DNA of 64,000 nucleotides from Flaccisagitta enflata (Eukaryota; Chaetognatha; Sagittoidea; Aphragmophora), in the NCBI GenBank assembly GCA_965153355.1, contig OZ231128.1, positions 38,812,001-38,876,000 on the forward strand. The letters run 5' to 3'. A program made the position numbers and the translations under genes. Shown piece after piece: positions 50,624 through 63,837 of this stretch; the stretch's first letter is position 1, and every line of letters begins with the position of its first letter. Below the pieces are notes generated by a model, which did no database searches, was not told the DNA's origin, and saw only the letters and a program-made list of their open reading frames with translations.

Positions 50624-51006
50624 AGTCGCAAAAGCGTTAGATGGTCAGCGGTACCCGTGCCCTGCTTAAGTAGGTTGTGGTCGAAGTTGAGGGGGGCCTC
50701 CTCCTCCTCCTTCTCCGCACCTCCCCTCCCCCCAGCCTCCAGGCCTATATCTCAGCTTGGAGGCCATATCCAGCCTCGAGGCCCAAATCCCAGTCTTGAG
50801 GCCCAAATCCCTAGAGAGTGGAATCTGGGCCTTAGGATTGGGATTTGGGCCTCGAGGCTGGGATATGGGCCTCCAGGCTGAGAAATGGGCCTAGAAGCTG
50901 GGGGGAGGGGGGACACGGAGAAGAAGGAGGAGGAGGAGAAGGAGGAGAAAATTCCCCATATGTGTGAAAGCATAGGTCATCGACCCCTTCGGGGCCGCAG
51001 CCCAAA
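50624..51006 (+). mobile_element. foldback element with 20-bp minisatellite (copy 6)
   Basis: ATAGTCGCAAAAGCGTTAGA, GGTACCCGTGCCCTGCTTAA, array 50735-50900 whose units reverse direction half way, GAGAAAATTCCCCATATGTG, GTCATCGACCCCTTCGGGGC. Confidence 0.8.
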
Positions 51007-51265
51007 AGGCGGAATTCTAAGAAATGGAACATACGTTGTGCTCAAATTACTTAAAGGCAAACCTGTCATAATTGAGCGAAGGAATAACGGACAAAGGGAC
51101 AAACGAGGTTGGATATGCTGCTAGTAGGTCATCGCTTTTAGGAAGGCACGGGCAGTAATTTGGATGGGTGGGGAATCCGGGGAGGTAATGTGGCTGGGTA
51201 GGGGGCAGAAGGCAAACAGCTATTATGCGACCGGGCAGGAGCAGTGATATCCAAACTACACCGAA

Positions 51266-51422
51266 AACACGGCCAATACCAGTCGCGGACGGGTGGGCAG
51301 AGGCGGAAATACGCCTTTTCCCTCATTTTCCAACTTGATCCTCACGAACCGACGGACTACGGACGAACCAATGGAACGACGAGGAGACGAAGCCTCTTTG
51401 GAGTCGAAACTTCGCGACTAAA
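51266..51422 (+). mobile_element. ACGG element, subfamily A2, worn
   Basis: AACACGGCCAATACC, AGTCGCGGACGGGTGGGCAG, body, GACG/GAACC units, hairpin AGTCGAAACTTCGCGACTAA. Subterminal 5' AGTCGCG persists. Confidence 0.7.
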
Positions 51423-52133
51423 TGATGCACGCGTATTAGAGAATAGAACTCTTGAAAACTAGAGATGCTGGGTCAGTCAAACAGAAAAGGTTTGGTGGAG
51501 GTAGTTGCTCAATCAAATATTGGCTATTGGACATCGATACTTGGTAGCATGTGTGTACGGGGAGGGCGTCAAGGACGTCGGCCGACGTCCCAGTTTGTCG
51601 GATTACGCCCCTGTCAGACTCAAGCCCATGAAAAAAAGGTGGCAAAAAATGAAGAAGAATGGAAAGAAAAAGAAAAACTGGAGGATAAAAAGCACTCTCA
51701 GGAAGGAAACGATAAGGAATGTGTGTTTTTTTTTATCAAATTTGGCTGCCATTTCTTTCATAAAAACAACATTTAATATTGAAAAAGACTGAAAAAGTAA
51801 CAAACCCTGTCAGGCTTGAAGCTCTGTCAGACTTGAAACCAGTTGTCGAAGGCCCTTTGAAGTTCCGCGCCATACACTTATGCTTGGTAGAGTCATGCCG
51901 CAGCAAGAGTTTTATGTTTCGCTCTCTTAATGGTGTAAAAACTTTCTCTCCAGATAATGAGACCTACTATAATGACAGAAGCAAATGCCATCCTTCATCA
52001 CGTGTTCCGAGCTTTCCAAGGATCGCTTTCATGTTTTCGTTCATTTTCCTTTGCATGAAACGCACATGAAAGTTTACTACTCCACACTAAGTTAAGGACA
52101 AGAGCCTCTAGAGCTCTCAATGGTGTTTAATCC

Positions 52134-52265
<132 letters not shown>

Positions 52266-52674
52266 TAGATTTTTGTTACTTGTTTCATAAACTGAACGGG
52301 TAAAACAGTAGTTGAAAATACTGACGAATGTGCACAGAAAATCCTTTTTTAAAAGACGGCGAACGTCCTTGGCCGAGCACGATTCGGTTTCCTCGGCATT
52401 GGACGTGGAAGTGAACGGAACGCGCGTCGAAAAAGAAATGCGTGCAAACGCGACGCAGATTGCGTGAGGAGGCGCGTGCGTGCGTGCGTGCGAAACCGGG
52501 ACGCGAAGGTGACGACGGAAAAGAGAGCGTTTGAAAGTGCACGTGCGTGTGAATCAGGGATAAGAAGGTGATGAAGTGAAAGTGGGTGTAAGTCTCAGTG
52601 TAGAGAAACAGCAAATTTGACCAATCATTTTGTTTAGAAGGGAAATGCGTTGCTAAGCAAAGGAGTTTAAAGAA

Positions 52675-52855
52675 AAAGCTACCGAAGTCGCGTGCGGGTG
52701 GGCAGGGGCAGTGATAGAAAAGGCTATTCAAGCAATTGGGCAGGAGCAGTAACGCAAAAACCGCCCATTAACGCCAAAAAAAGCTAACGTGGACTGACCG
52801 ACTGATGGACTGACCGACATAGCGGGTCATAGTCGCGTAGCACGCGACCAAAATT
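52675..52855 (+). mobile_element. ACGG element, subfamily A, terminal AAGGCC lost
   Basis: AAGCTACCGAAGTCGCGTGC, GGGTGGGCAGGGGCAGTG, AATTGGGCAGGAGCAGTAAC, GACC/GATGGACT units, AGTCGCGTAGCACGCGACCA. Confidence 0.82.
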
Positions 52856-53209
52856 TTCATTTCTAAGAACACAAACATGGCCCTTTTCTAAAAAGTATAA
52901 GACTGTTGTCATATTTTTCAAAATGCAAATTTTAATTTTCAGAAACAATCTTAGAATTTTCCGCAAGAAATGTCCATCACACACTTTATTTTCACGTCTC
53001 ATACACAAATCATACTGATATCTGTTTTGCTATGCAAAAATCTATTGTTATCGCCCAAGAACCCTTTATCTCAATTAAACATTTAAGAATTAACAAAAGA
53101 AATATTTCAAAAACTTTTTGACTTGTAAAATTGCGTGCTCGTTTGCACCGTGACGTAAGGAAACCAGCTCACGAAGGTGAAGAAGCAAAAGTGCGTGTGA
53201 AATCGGGAT

Positions 53210-53650
53210 GCGAAGGTCAAAAGGTCAAGTTAAAGTATGTATGGGATGAATTCACAATGAGGATGAAATCAAAACACATTGTTCCACTCATCATGTGTAT
53301 TGTGTAATGAGAAAGTGAAGGTGATGAAGTCCATGTGCGTGTGAAATAAGAACATGATGGTGATAAAGTTAAAATACATTTGTTATGAGCACGTGAAAGT
53401 GATAAAGTCCAAGTGCGTGTGAAATGAGAACATGATGGTGATAAACATGAAATACATTTGTTATGAGCATGTGAAAATGAATAAATCCAAGTGCGTGTGA
53501 AATAAGAACATGATGGTGATAAACTTGAAATACAATTGTTATGAGCATGTGAAAGTGATTAAGTCCATGTGCATGTGAAATAAGAACATGGTGGTGATAA
53601 AGTTAAAATACATGTGTTATGAGCACGTGAAAATGTGGAAGCCAAGATCA
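53210..53650. repeat. ~79-bp imperfect tandem repeat, about five units
   Basis: Repeated blocks GTGCGTGTGAAATAAGAACA, TGATGGTGATAAA, TACATTTGTTATGAGCA and CGTGAAAGTGAT at ~79-bp spacing. Confidence 0.75.
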
Positions 53651-54281
53651 AGAAGTAAAAGTGTCTAAAAAGAACCTGGGAAATCAGGCAGCACAGAAAG
53701 AGAGTTAATGGAAATTTTTTTGGAAATTTGGATGAAGCTGCAAAAAAAGTGCCCATGAAAAGGGCGTGAAAACTCAACGCCGAACAAGTCAAAACACTTT
53801 TATCCCCAGTTTTAGAAAACAGGCTAAATTTGGGAGTTCAGATTTGGAGAAAATCACCATCTGAAAATTGAATTGTTTCTACTTGATCATTATCAGTCCG
53901 TAAATTAGTTTCCAGTACGTCAAGATGAACTACAAATGTTGAATTCCATTCATTCCTAGCTAACACTTGAACAAGACAAGAACCCGCTTCTTAAATGACG
54001 GTGGACAAATCATGGACAAATGGACGGGCGGAGAAACGGACGGACGGACACACGGACGGTTGGATGAGTAGAGATGGAGATACAAGGTCGAGGCTTTGTA
54101 AAGTGAGGAACGGGGAGATATTGAGTCGCTTACGACGGCGGCGCCTCTCCGGCAGTCTTCCCCTCAACCAAAAATAAACCGCGAGACACTATTCATGATT
54201 GAAAGTCCTTCAAAACCAGCAAAACGCTTCAGGGGAGTGCATCTTTGATCAAAAGATGGAGGATAAGTGCATCTTTAATCA

Positions 54282-54283
<2 letters not shown>

Positions 54284-54312
<29 letters not shown>

Positions 54313-54775
54313 AAGAAGAAGAAGAAGAAGAAGATGAAGAAGAAGAAGAAGAAGAAGAAGAAGAAGAAGAAGAAGAAGAAGAAGAAGAAGAAGAACGAAC
54401 AGAAAAAGAAAAAGAAAAAGAAGAAGAAAAAGTAAAAGAAAAAGTAAAAGAAAAAGTAAAAAGATGAAGAAAAAGAAAAAGAAAAAGTAAAAAAGAAAAA
54501 GAAAAAGAAAAAGAAAAAGAAAAAGAAAAAGAAAAAGAGAGAAAGATAAACAATAAGAGAAAGAGAAAGAGAAAGGGAAAGGGAAAAAGAAAGAGAAAGA
54601 GAAAGAGAAAGAGAAAGAGAAAGAGAAAGAGAAAGAGAAAGAAAAAGAGAAAAGATAAAAAGAAAGAGAAAGAGAAAGAGAAAGAGAAAGAGAAAGAAAA
54701 AGAGAAAGAGAAAAGAGAAAGAGAAAAAGAAAGAACAAAAAAGAAGAATAGAAAAAGAAAAGAAGAAAAAGAAGA
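54284..54775 (+). repeat. purine tract: (GAA)n then (GAAAAA)n/(GAAAGA)n
   Basis: Nearly 500 bp with almost no pyrimidine on the plus strand; triplets to 54393, hexamers after. Confidence 0.95.
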
Positions 54776-54778
54776 AGA

Positions 54779-54866
54779 ATGGACGAATGGACAGACATAC
54801 AGATGGACCGACGGACAGATGGATGGAGAGACGGACCAACACAGTAACGTGTCCGCGGCTAAAAAG
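54779..54866 (+). mobile_element. ACGG element 3' end
   Basis: GGACGAATGGACAGACATAC, GACC/GACGG units, then AACGTGTCCGCGGCTAAAAA. It directly follows a purine array. Confidence 0.6.
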
Positions 54867-55039
54867 AACGGTTGAGAAAGAGACAAAAAGGCGGAACAAT
54901 TTTGGAAGCTGAGTAAATGGGGAAGACGGAAGAAAAATGACGGAGAAAGAGAAACCCGATGCTTTGCCTTCCCAGCTGCGGCGTAGCTTAGCTTAGGGTA
55001 CTAAACGTGAGGAAGGATGAAGTGGAAAAGTCGCTTCAG

Positions 55040-55915
55040 AAAGCTTGGCAAAACGTTTACAATCACAGCAATAAAGCTTGGCAACAGGTTGACACTCATG
55101 TAGGCAAAGCTTGGCAACAGGTTGATATTCATGTCGGCAAAACTTGGCAACAGGTTGACACTCATGTCGGCAAAGCTTGGCAACAAGTTGACATCCATGT
55201 CGGCAAAGCTTGGCAAAACGTTAACAATCACAGAGCTGAAGCTTGGCAACAGGTTGACACTTATGTTGGCAAAGCTTGGCAACAGGTTGATATTCATGTT
55301 GGTAAAGCTTTTCAAAAGATTGATATTCATGTCGGTAAAGCTTGGCTACAGGTTGATATTCATGTCGGTAAAGCTTGACAACAGGTTGACATTCATGTCA
55401 GTAAAGCTTATCAACAGGGTAATATTCATGTCAGTAAAGTTTGACAACAGGTTGATATTCATGTCGGTAAAGCTGGGCAACAAGTTGATATTCATGTTGG
55501 TAAAGCTTGGTAACAGGTTAACATTTTTTTCATGTTAGTAAAACTTGTCAACAGGTTGATATTCATGTCAGTAAAGCTTGGCAACAGGTTGATATGCATG
55601 TCGGTAAAACTTGGGAACCAGTTGAGGTCATGTTGGAAAATCTTGGCAACAGGTTGACACTATGTCGGTAAAGCTTGGCAACAGGTTGACATTCATGTCG
55701 GTGAAGCTTGGCAAAACAGTAACAATCACAGCGCTTAAGCTTGGCAACAGGTTGAGATTCATGTTGGCAATGCTTGGCAACCGGTTGACATTCATGTCGG
55801 TAAAGCTTGGCAACAGGTTGACATTCATGTCGGTAAAGCTTGGCAAAACGTTAACAATCACAGCGCTTAAGCTTGGCAACAGGTTGACAGTCATGTTGGT
55901 AAAGCCTAACTACGG
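55040..55915 (+). repeat. 33-bp tandem array open as an 11-residue peptide repeat
   Basis: About 26 units of AAAGCTTGGCAACAGGTTGA-CAYTCATGTYGGC. One plus frame (55007-55378) encodes KAWQQVDTHVG repeats with an N-terminal MRKDEVEKSLQ. In the first ten or so units most changes are silent third-position ones (GTA/GTC/GTT, GAC/GAT, GGC/GGT). Later units carry TGG to TGA stops. Because 33 is a multiple of 3, other frames are also open, so coding is unproven. Confidence 0.75.
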
Positions 55916-56054
55916 ATTGACATACAATGCTGTGCAGATAACTGGAAAGATTAAGGGCTTACTTATGACGCCTCGAACTAAAAACATTGTTGTCTTCTCA
56001 AAGAACGCTGTTGATCCCTAGGTGCAATTGCTCCCATTGGTGATAAAATTGACA

Positions 56055-56188
56055 TTCCATGGCAACCAACACCCATGAGCAGTAGAGCATCATTTTATTA
56101 GTCTATACTTCAAATATCAGTCTTTTAAGTTTATTTGTCTTCCTGTAATGAATTCCCCCGTACTTCCAAGTCCCGACGACATCTACTG
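56055..56188. mobile_element. solo right end of the CAGTAGAT... foldback family
   Basis: TTCCATGGCAACCAACACCC, TTATTAGTCTATACTTCAAA, CCCCCGTACTTCCAAG and GACGACATCTACTG followed by TA. It matches the right arm of 59963-60514; the left arm is missing. Confidence 0.7.
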
Positions 56189-56487
56189 TACGTTGACACT
56201 GTCACTTACCCTGGAACAAGCATTCGAAACAGCTGACTTCTTTCCTTTTCATTAATTAACGATTTATCGCGCTTCAAACTCCATAACCATGAACCATAGG
56301 CAGGCCAAGTGAGGAGTTTCTAATTAAACTGCTGTATTCAATGATTCATGCTGCATTCCTTCCAATTCTAACATTTGCATCCACATTTTTAGACTGCTCA
56401 TCGAGACATATGCAGGACTACAATTTCGTTGTATTCTTTTGTCAAAAAGCAGTAATGCCCTTACTTGCCCACAAACAGTTTTCTAAC

Positions 56488-56577
56488 TAGAAAGACGGAC
56501 GTGCGGACCGAGAAACAAAGGGACAAGGTGACCGATGGACAAAGCGACTTACAGAATCCTGTGCACACGATTATAAA
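56488..56577 (+). mobile_element. ACGG element 3' end, degraded
   Basis: AGAAAGACGGACGTGCGGAC, GACCGATGGACAAAGCGACT, CTGTGCACACGATTATAAA. Confidence 0.45.
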
Positions 56578-56763
56578 CTTATCATGTTTACAAACGAAAA
56601 ATGCAGTCGAAGTAATGATGATTCATTGCGCTGACATGGCTTTTTCCATCGCAGCATTTTAATAATGTAAAGCTACTTTCGCGCCTCAATCCTTGACGCT
56701 GTTTTTTTTTTTTCTAGGAACTTCCCCGATCTCTATATTCCCGTCCTTTTTTTCTGCCTGCCT

Positions 56764-56892
<129 letters not shown>

Positions 56893-57107
56893 ATCTTTCA
56901 CCGTCGTTCCATTTCTTTAGTTAACGAAAGTCGTTTCATTTTCTTTTTTCATTTTCTTTTTAATTTTCTTTTGCAAATCGAAGCTCAAGAGACTTTTTAA
57001 TCCGGAATTAAACGCGAGGCGGGCAAAACGAAATTACGTAAAGGAAAGAGAAATGAACAAAAAGATAGAAATAGCAGAAAAGAGAACGAAAATAATGTGT
57101 TGAAAAA

Positions 57108-57485
57108 GAAGGAAAGAAAAGAAAAGAAAAGAAAAGAAAAGAAAAGAAAAGAAAAGAAAAGAAAAGAAAAGAAAAGAAAAGAAAAGAAAAGAAAAGAAAG
57201 AAAAATAAAAGGGTAAAGAAAAGAAAAGATAAGAAAAGGAAAGAAAGGAAAATAAAAGGAAGGGAAAAGGAAGCATATGCAAAGTTAGGCAAGGCAAAGC
57301 AAAGAGGGAGAGAAAAAGAAGGAGGGTGAAGAAAAGAAATAAAACGTGAAGGAAAAAAAGAAAAGAAAAGAAATGAAAGAAAAAGCAAGAAGAGGAAAGG
57401 AAAGAAAAAAAAAGAAAAAGAAAGAAAGGAAAAAAAAGACAGAAAAGGAAAGAAAAGGAAAGAAAAGAAAAGAAAAGAAAAAAGA
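57108..57485 (+). repeat. purine tract with (GAAAA)n core
   Basis: (GAAAA)n at 57117-57197, then degenerate GAAAGG/GAAAA. Confidence 0.9.
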
Positions 57486-57751
57486 AATGATAGAAAAGGC
57501 ACGGAGAGTAGAAACTGACTCAGACAAGAGTGGAATGATGAAGAACATCCTTCATGTTCAAACTGGGAAGATTTTTGTTACAACTTCCTCAGAGGGATTC
57601 TCAAGTCTTACAAGTTATATTCTGCTTAAGAATTTTATGACAATTTTTTTCCGAATCTATTTTTTCTCTTTGGTGCTTTATCTTTGATTTTCTTTGATTT
57701 TCTTTGATATTTTCCCCGTTCAAAAGAAAAAAAATACGAGATTCTGTTCTA

Positions 57752-58330
57752 CAGTGTGAACATTGTCAAGTGCAAAAAAGTGTTAAGCTTTTACTCTTAT
57801 AGATACTTCATCTTCATCTTCTTCTTCTTTTATAGTACTACTAGGTCTGACGTTTTTTGTATCAAAATTTCATGGGTCTGAGTTGAATAGTTTGTCCACA
57901 ACAAAAAAGGCATTTCTAGAAAAGGCTAATATTCAGCTTAAAATCTTCCTTGTTTATCAAGAAAGTTTTTCTTTGATTTGCTCTTATTTAAAGACGGCTT
58001 GATCAATAGATGCCAGATTGGTCTCAAATGGAAGATAATTTGACTATCTTTCATTTGAAACCAATTTAGCATCTATGGCTAAAGCCGCTATAATATTGAA
58101 ACCATTAAAAAAGGAACTGCCAGGATATAAAAAAGTCCATAATTATGCTCAAGCTGTGAATGTTCATTTTATTAAAACTAATGTTATGAGCAAACTATTC
58201 AACTCATGAAATTCTGATACAAAAAACGTCTAGCATAGTACTAAAAAAGAAAAGCAATTCCAGGTCATAAAAATGAAGCATTAAGGAGTAAAAGCTTAAT
58301 GCTTTTTTGCATTTGACAATGTTCACCCTG
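57752..58330. mobile_element. Tc1/mariner-type foldback element, near-palindromic
   Basis: TA-flanked ends CAGTGTGAACATTGTCAAGT and GACAATGTTCACCCTG. Arms of roughly 280 bp stay recognisably inverted up to a tiny centre near 58040 (GGTCTCAAATGGAAGATA / TATCTTTCATTTGAAACC). 579 bp, no transposase. Confidence 0.78.
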
Positions 58331-58835
58331 TATAAAAAGCAATCTATCATGAAAAATAATCTAAATCTGTATTTGTCATTTCTTGGTTTGTTAGATATGA
58401 ATTCGAAAATTTTTTTGAAAATCAACTTACTATTCACATGCTGTATTTAAAGAAGGTTTCTTAGAATTTGCAAAAATCGACAAAAATAGAAAGTGGCATA
58501 GGACGATATAATCAGGCCACAGACAGTTACGTTTGAAAACCAAACTTGTCCGATTCGTCCTAAAGTGGTTTGGGAGTTGACTGTGCCTATCTTTAGAGGG
58601 AGATTCGACCTTAAGTTGTTAGTTCTAGAAAAGAGGAAGAGGAATGAATTCATACATGAATATGATGAAAGGAGGGAAAAGGATAGGAAAGGTAAGAAAA
58701 ATAAGGAAAGGAAAAGGAAAGGAAAGAAAAGAGAAATCTTCTCTCCGTTGAGAAAGGGGAAAACAGTTTCCGCTTCCGCGAGAAAGCCTTCCGATCCACG
58801 CAGAACGCGACGCAACGCAGACAGTAAGAAAGAGA

Positions 58836-59040
<205 letters not shown>

Positions 59041-59181
59041 ACACACACGTACACACTTCACTTTAACACAGAAACCCTGGAATTTTTCTATTCTATTGAA
59101 GATATTTATATCTTTAAACTGTAACTCTAAGGAAAGGGTATGGTAATGTTCTCTCCCGACATTGAACAGGCTTGTTAGATA

Positions 59182-59429
59182 AACAAGGTCATTAGACCTA
59201 AGTCGCGTGCGTCGGCATTTTCACAAAAGGTCGGAAAAAAAGACAGGCAGACAGACTAAACTTTTAAAAATGACCTTTGAATTAGCCAATAAGTTCTGAT
59301 TGATACCCTAAAACCTATAAAATGTTTTTAAAATGTTTGAAACGCCTTTTAAACGACTTTGTGACGGATGGACAGACCGACCGACCGGCCGAAAAGTGGC
59401 TTATAGAGTCGCGTAGCACGCGACTAAAT
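59182..59429 (+). mobile_element. ACGG element, subfamily F, complete
   Basis: AACAAGGTCATTAGACC, AAGTCGCGTGCGTCGGCATT, a long AT-rich body, GGACAGACCGACCGACCGG, hairpin AGTCGCGTAGCACGCGACT and AAAT. Confidence 0.85.
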
Positions 59430-59712
59430 ACGGCGGTTTTAATTGCAGCATTAGACGTTTAGCAGTCATCAAACATTCGTCTCTGAAAAATTAACAAAAG
59501 AAAAAAAGAAAGAGGGAAAAATAAGAATGTCTGATTTACACGATTAGAAGCGTTAGTTCGCTTCAAGAAGCTGATTAACTGGATAAAAACGCGTCATAAT
59601 GAGGGAGAACAATGACGCCACTGACAACAACCTGTCATCATCGAAAAAACGGTGCCTTCGGAATGGAGGGAAAATGAACGGAAAGACTGGGTGAAAAAGT
59701 GTGAGCGGAGTG

Positions 59713-59947
<235 letters not shown>

Positions 59948-59962
59948 TTAGTCTAAAAGATA

Positions 59963-60514
59963 CAGTAGATCTCGTCTAGACTTGAGATAACGGGGAAAAA
60001 ACGAATGAAGGTCTGGGAGCGATATTTGGATCATAGATTAATCAAAGGATGCTTAATTCCCCATAATAGCTGGTTGCCATGGAAACACATTTCCATGTAT
60101 TGTTGCCGAAGTATCAATATTTTGAGAGATTTTTTTTAAGGAACATTACTTAAAATGAAATTTGCTAAATCTTTCCCACAGTATGTTCTGTAAGAATGTC
60201 GCTCGTTTGGCCGTTGCTAGGGAGTGTATCTATGGGTGACGACCCCTAGCAACCGCTAAACAAGCGACATTCTTACAGAGCATACTGTGGAAGAATTGTA
60301 GCAAATTTTATTTTAAGCAATGTTCCCTAAGAAAATCTCTCAAAATATTGATACTTTAGCGAGAATACATGGAAATGTGTTTCCATGGCAACCAGCTATC
60401 ATGGGCAATAAAGCATCCTGTTATTAGTCTATATTTGAAATATCACTCCCCTGGCTTCATTTGTTTTCCTACAATGCTTGCCCCCGTTATCTCAAGTCTA
60501 GACGAGATCTACTG
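59963..60514. mobile_element. Tc1/mariner-type foldback element, near-palindromic
   Basis: TA-flanked ends CAGTAGATCTCGTCTAGACT and AGTCTAGACGAGATCTACTG. Arms of about 260 bp (e.g. GGTTGCCATGGAAACACATT and its inverse) surround a centre with GCTAGGGAGTGTATC...CCCCTAGC. 552 bp. Confidence 0.85.
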
Positions 60515-60526
60515 TAGGTAAGGTCA

Positions 60527-60661
60527 ACAGTCGCGCGTACGGTTAGGCAGGGGCAGAACACATACTACACTCAAGCAACTAAGAACGACTTAAGGCACCA
60601 TAAAAACGAGCCAAAAAATGTTAAGGGCTAACCGACTGATACATTGCGTGTCCGCGACTAG
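60527..60661 (+). mobile_element. ACGG-type element with almost no array
   Basis: AAGGTCAACAGTCGCGCGTA, GGTTAGGCAGGGGCAGAAC, AACCGACTGATAC, GCGTGTCCGCGACTAGAA. Confidence 0.65.
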
Positions 60662-61472
60662 AATTCGGTTTGAATATCTGCTTACGGCAAGTGACCGACA
60701 GATGGACGGACACACTGGAAAACCACATGAAAGCATACAAACAAGAAGAGACGTATCCTAAAAAAGAAGTAAAATGCAAAAATCTTTCTCAAAAGAAAAT
60801 CCGGCTTCAATTTTCCTTAGAATTGGGTACTTCTTATCCGCTTGATTGAAAGATGCCATGTAACATCTTTACTAGCTTGTACCTAAATGATGCTGTGGGG
60901 TTGTCTTGAGCTCCTGTTAAGATCAGTTTTGCTACTCAAATCCTACTTTAAGCTTTCCGCGTCTCACCCTTTGTAAAACCTACCTCTATGGGGAACCAAA
61001 AATTTCAAAGTGCTTAAATATCTCTTAAATATCTGCAGAAAAAACTGTTATTAGAAAGTGCTTTCCTTTTTTCAATATTCCAACTAGAAGGTGCTCAAAA
61101 TAAGCTTCGAAGTTTGCAAAACTTACCTTTCTCTTTTATTTCTTTGTAAAATCGCCAAACTTACCTTTTTGTCATATCTTCAAGATGAATTTTGACTATG
61201 ATCCCGAAGGAATTTTGAAAAAAGGAGAGCACTTTCAATTATCAGTTTTTCATGCAGATTTCAAATATGCAGTCAAAAATGGGATTTTAGTAACTTGTAT
61301 TTTTTTGTTTCCTATAGGCTAAAGGAAATTTCAAGGTAAGGCGCGGCCAGCAAGATGCAAAATTTTCAAACTGAAATTGATGTCATTAGAAGCCCAAGAC
61401 AGCCCCACAACAAGAACTACTTGTAGAATTCTGATTTTATTGTTTATTGTCATTTCGGTACAAGCTAATCTT

Positions 61473-61561
61473 TACGTTATACGTTATACGTTATACGTTA
61501 TACGTTATACGTTATACGTTATACGTTATACGTTATACGTTATACGTTATACGTTATACGT
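61473..61561 (+). repeat. (ACGTTAT)n heptamer array
   Basis: About 12 perfect copies of ACGTTAT, followed by (TTTTTG)n at 61634-61740. Confidence 0.9.
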
Positions 61562-61633
61562 TTATCATTTAAATGGTTGTTGGCGCTTTTTTATGTCCTG
61601 TTTTACTTTTCCATCAACAAAGTTTTCCGTTTT

Positions 61634-61830
61634 GTTTTTGTTTTTTGTTTTTGTTTTTGTTTTTGTTTTTGTTTTTGTTTTTGTTTTTGTTTTTGTTTTT
61701 GTTTTTGTTTTTGTTTTTGTTTTTGTTTTTGTTTTTGTTTTTTGTGTTTTTGTTTTTGTTTTTGTTTTTGTTTTTTCTCTTTTGTTTTTGATTTTGCTTT
61801 TGTTTGTTTTTGTTTTTCTGTTTTTTTTTC
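61634..61830 (+). repeat. (TTTTTG)n array, decaying at the right
   Basis: Perfect hexamers to about 61740, then variants. Confidence 0.9.
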
Positions 61831-62734
61831 TGTTTGTCTTGTTTATTTTTTTGCTTCTGTTTTTTACTTTTCGCTTATTTTTTTTCTTTCCCTGTATTTC
61901 CTTTCCTTATTTTCCCCTTCCCCATCTTCTTTTCTCCCTCTACATTTCCTTTCATCAAAAACGGCTTTTTACTTGACAACCAACAATAATACAATGTTTC
62001 TATTGTTCTCCTCTGCGGTGTCTTCTTTTGATGATAATATAAAATGCCTCAACGATACCATGTCGATATCCTGAATTTATATCAACGGTATTCCATATCT
62101 TTTCTTTTCTTTTTTATCCTTACGCATTTTCCCCACCTTCGCTTTGCTTTCTTTTTCACATCTGTCCCCCTCCTGTCTCTTTCTTGTTTGTTTGCGTTTT
62201 TTCTTCAATATCTTTAAATATCTCTTTCACCTTCCCCCACCCCACCCCACCCCCCACCCCACCTCGATGAACTCTCGCTTCATTCCCCGAGCTGCCTTCC
62301 TTTCCTTTTATGGAGCACACGCTTGATTTTATTCGATTCTTACATGAGGAAGAAGTCTTTGCTTAGAAAAAGAGAACTAGAAAAAGAAAACGGAAACGAA
62401 AACGAGTAAATCTTTGCTTTTGTCCTCTTTTTTCCTCCTTTTAGCCTTCCATTTGTCTATCTTGTGTTCAATATTTCATGCAGATTGCAGAAAGTGAACG
62501 CGTGGGTTAAAGTATTTACCGGTTGTCGATGTTGTTTTTAAGCACGACGTCGACAGTCGACAAGTACAACTAGACGTTGTCGATTGCTAGCGGGTCGTGG
62601 GCTCAAAAAAAGATCTGTGATGTAAAATGTTGTCTTGTTATTTTCCAATCAAATGGGCAAATATGGAAGGAACGTTCCAAATAAACACTATATATTGGTT
62701 GGAGTCATAGTCATTGTCGTTGTAGTCGTTGCTG

Positions 62735-63034
<300 letters not shown>

Positions 63035-63401
63035 AGTCTGGCCTCATTGCTTTTGCCTGTAAGCATATGACTGAGAACAATTTTTTTTCCATGGTTTTTG
63101 CGAGGCATTTTTGCGAAGTATCACTCTTTGATCCTCAACATTCATCAGGCTTTAAGCGAGAGTAAAAGCTCAGGGAGTGGGATGAAAAGTGACAGAAGTG
63201 AATTTTAATGAAAATGACAAACATTTTCAAAGCTATGATGATGATGTTTATGATTATATTTCATATTGATTACGGATTGATGTTAAAGATAACGATTTGA
63301 TGATATGATGATGATAAGATGGTCAAGATGAAATACGATGTTATCATTGTCAATGTCATTTTCATTGCCATCGGCCTTCTCGTCATTATTGTTTTTGTTT
63401 T

Positions 63402-63626
<225 letters not shown>

Positions 63627-63721
63627 AGTCGGTGTTTCGATTTATAGACCGTCATGTGTCAATAATGATGATCCAATATGTTCACAAAACAGAAAATTCA
63701 AATTCCGATTCCAAGGTGCGC

Positions 63722-63837
<116 letters not shown>

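Larger units (their letters stand above)
60662..62734. other. upstream flank, no gene recognised
   Basis: Apart from the heptamer and hexamer arrays, no motifs or convincing exons. Confidence 0.4.

Noticed and set aside
55040-55915. CRISPR-like regular repeat array at 55 kb
   Set aside because: Units are directly adjacent with no unique spacers, and the sequence is eukaryotic.
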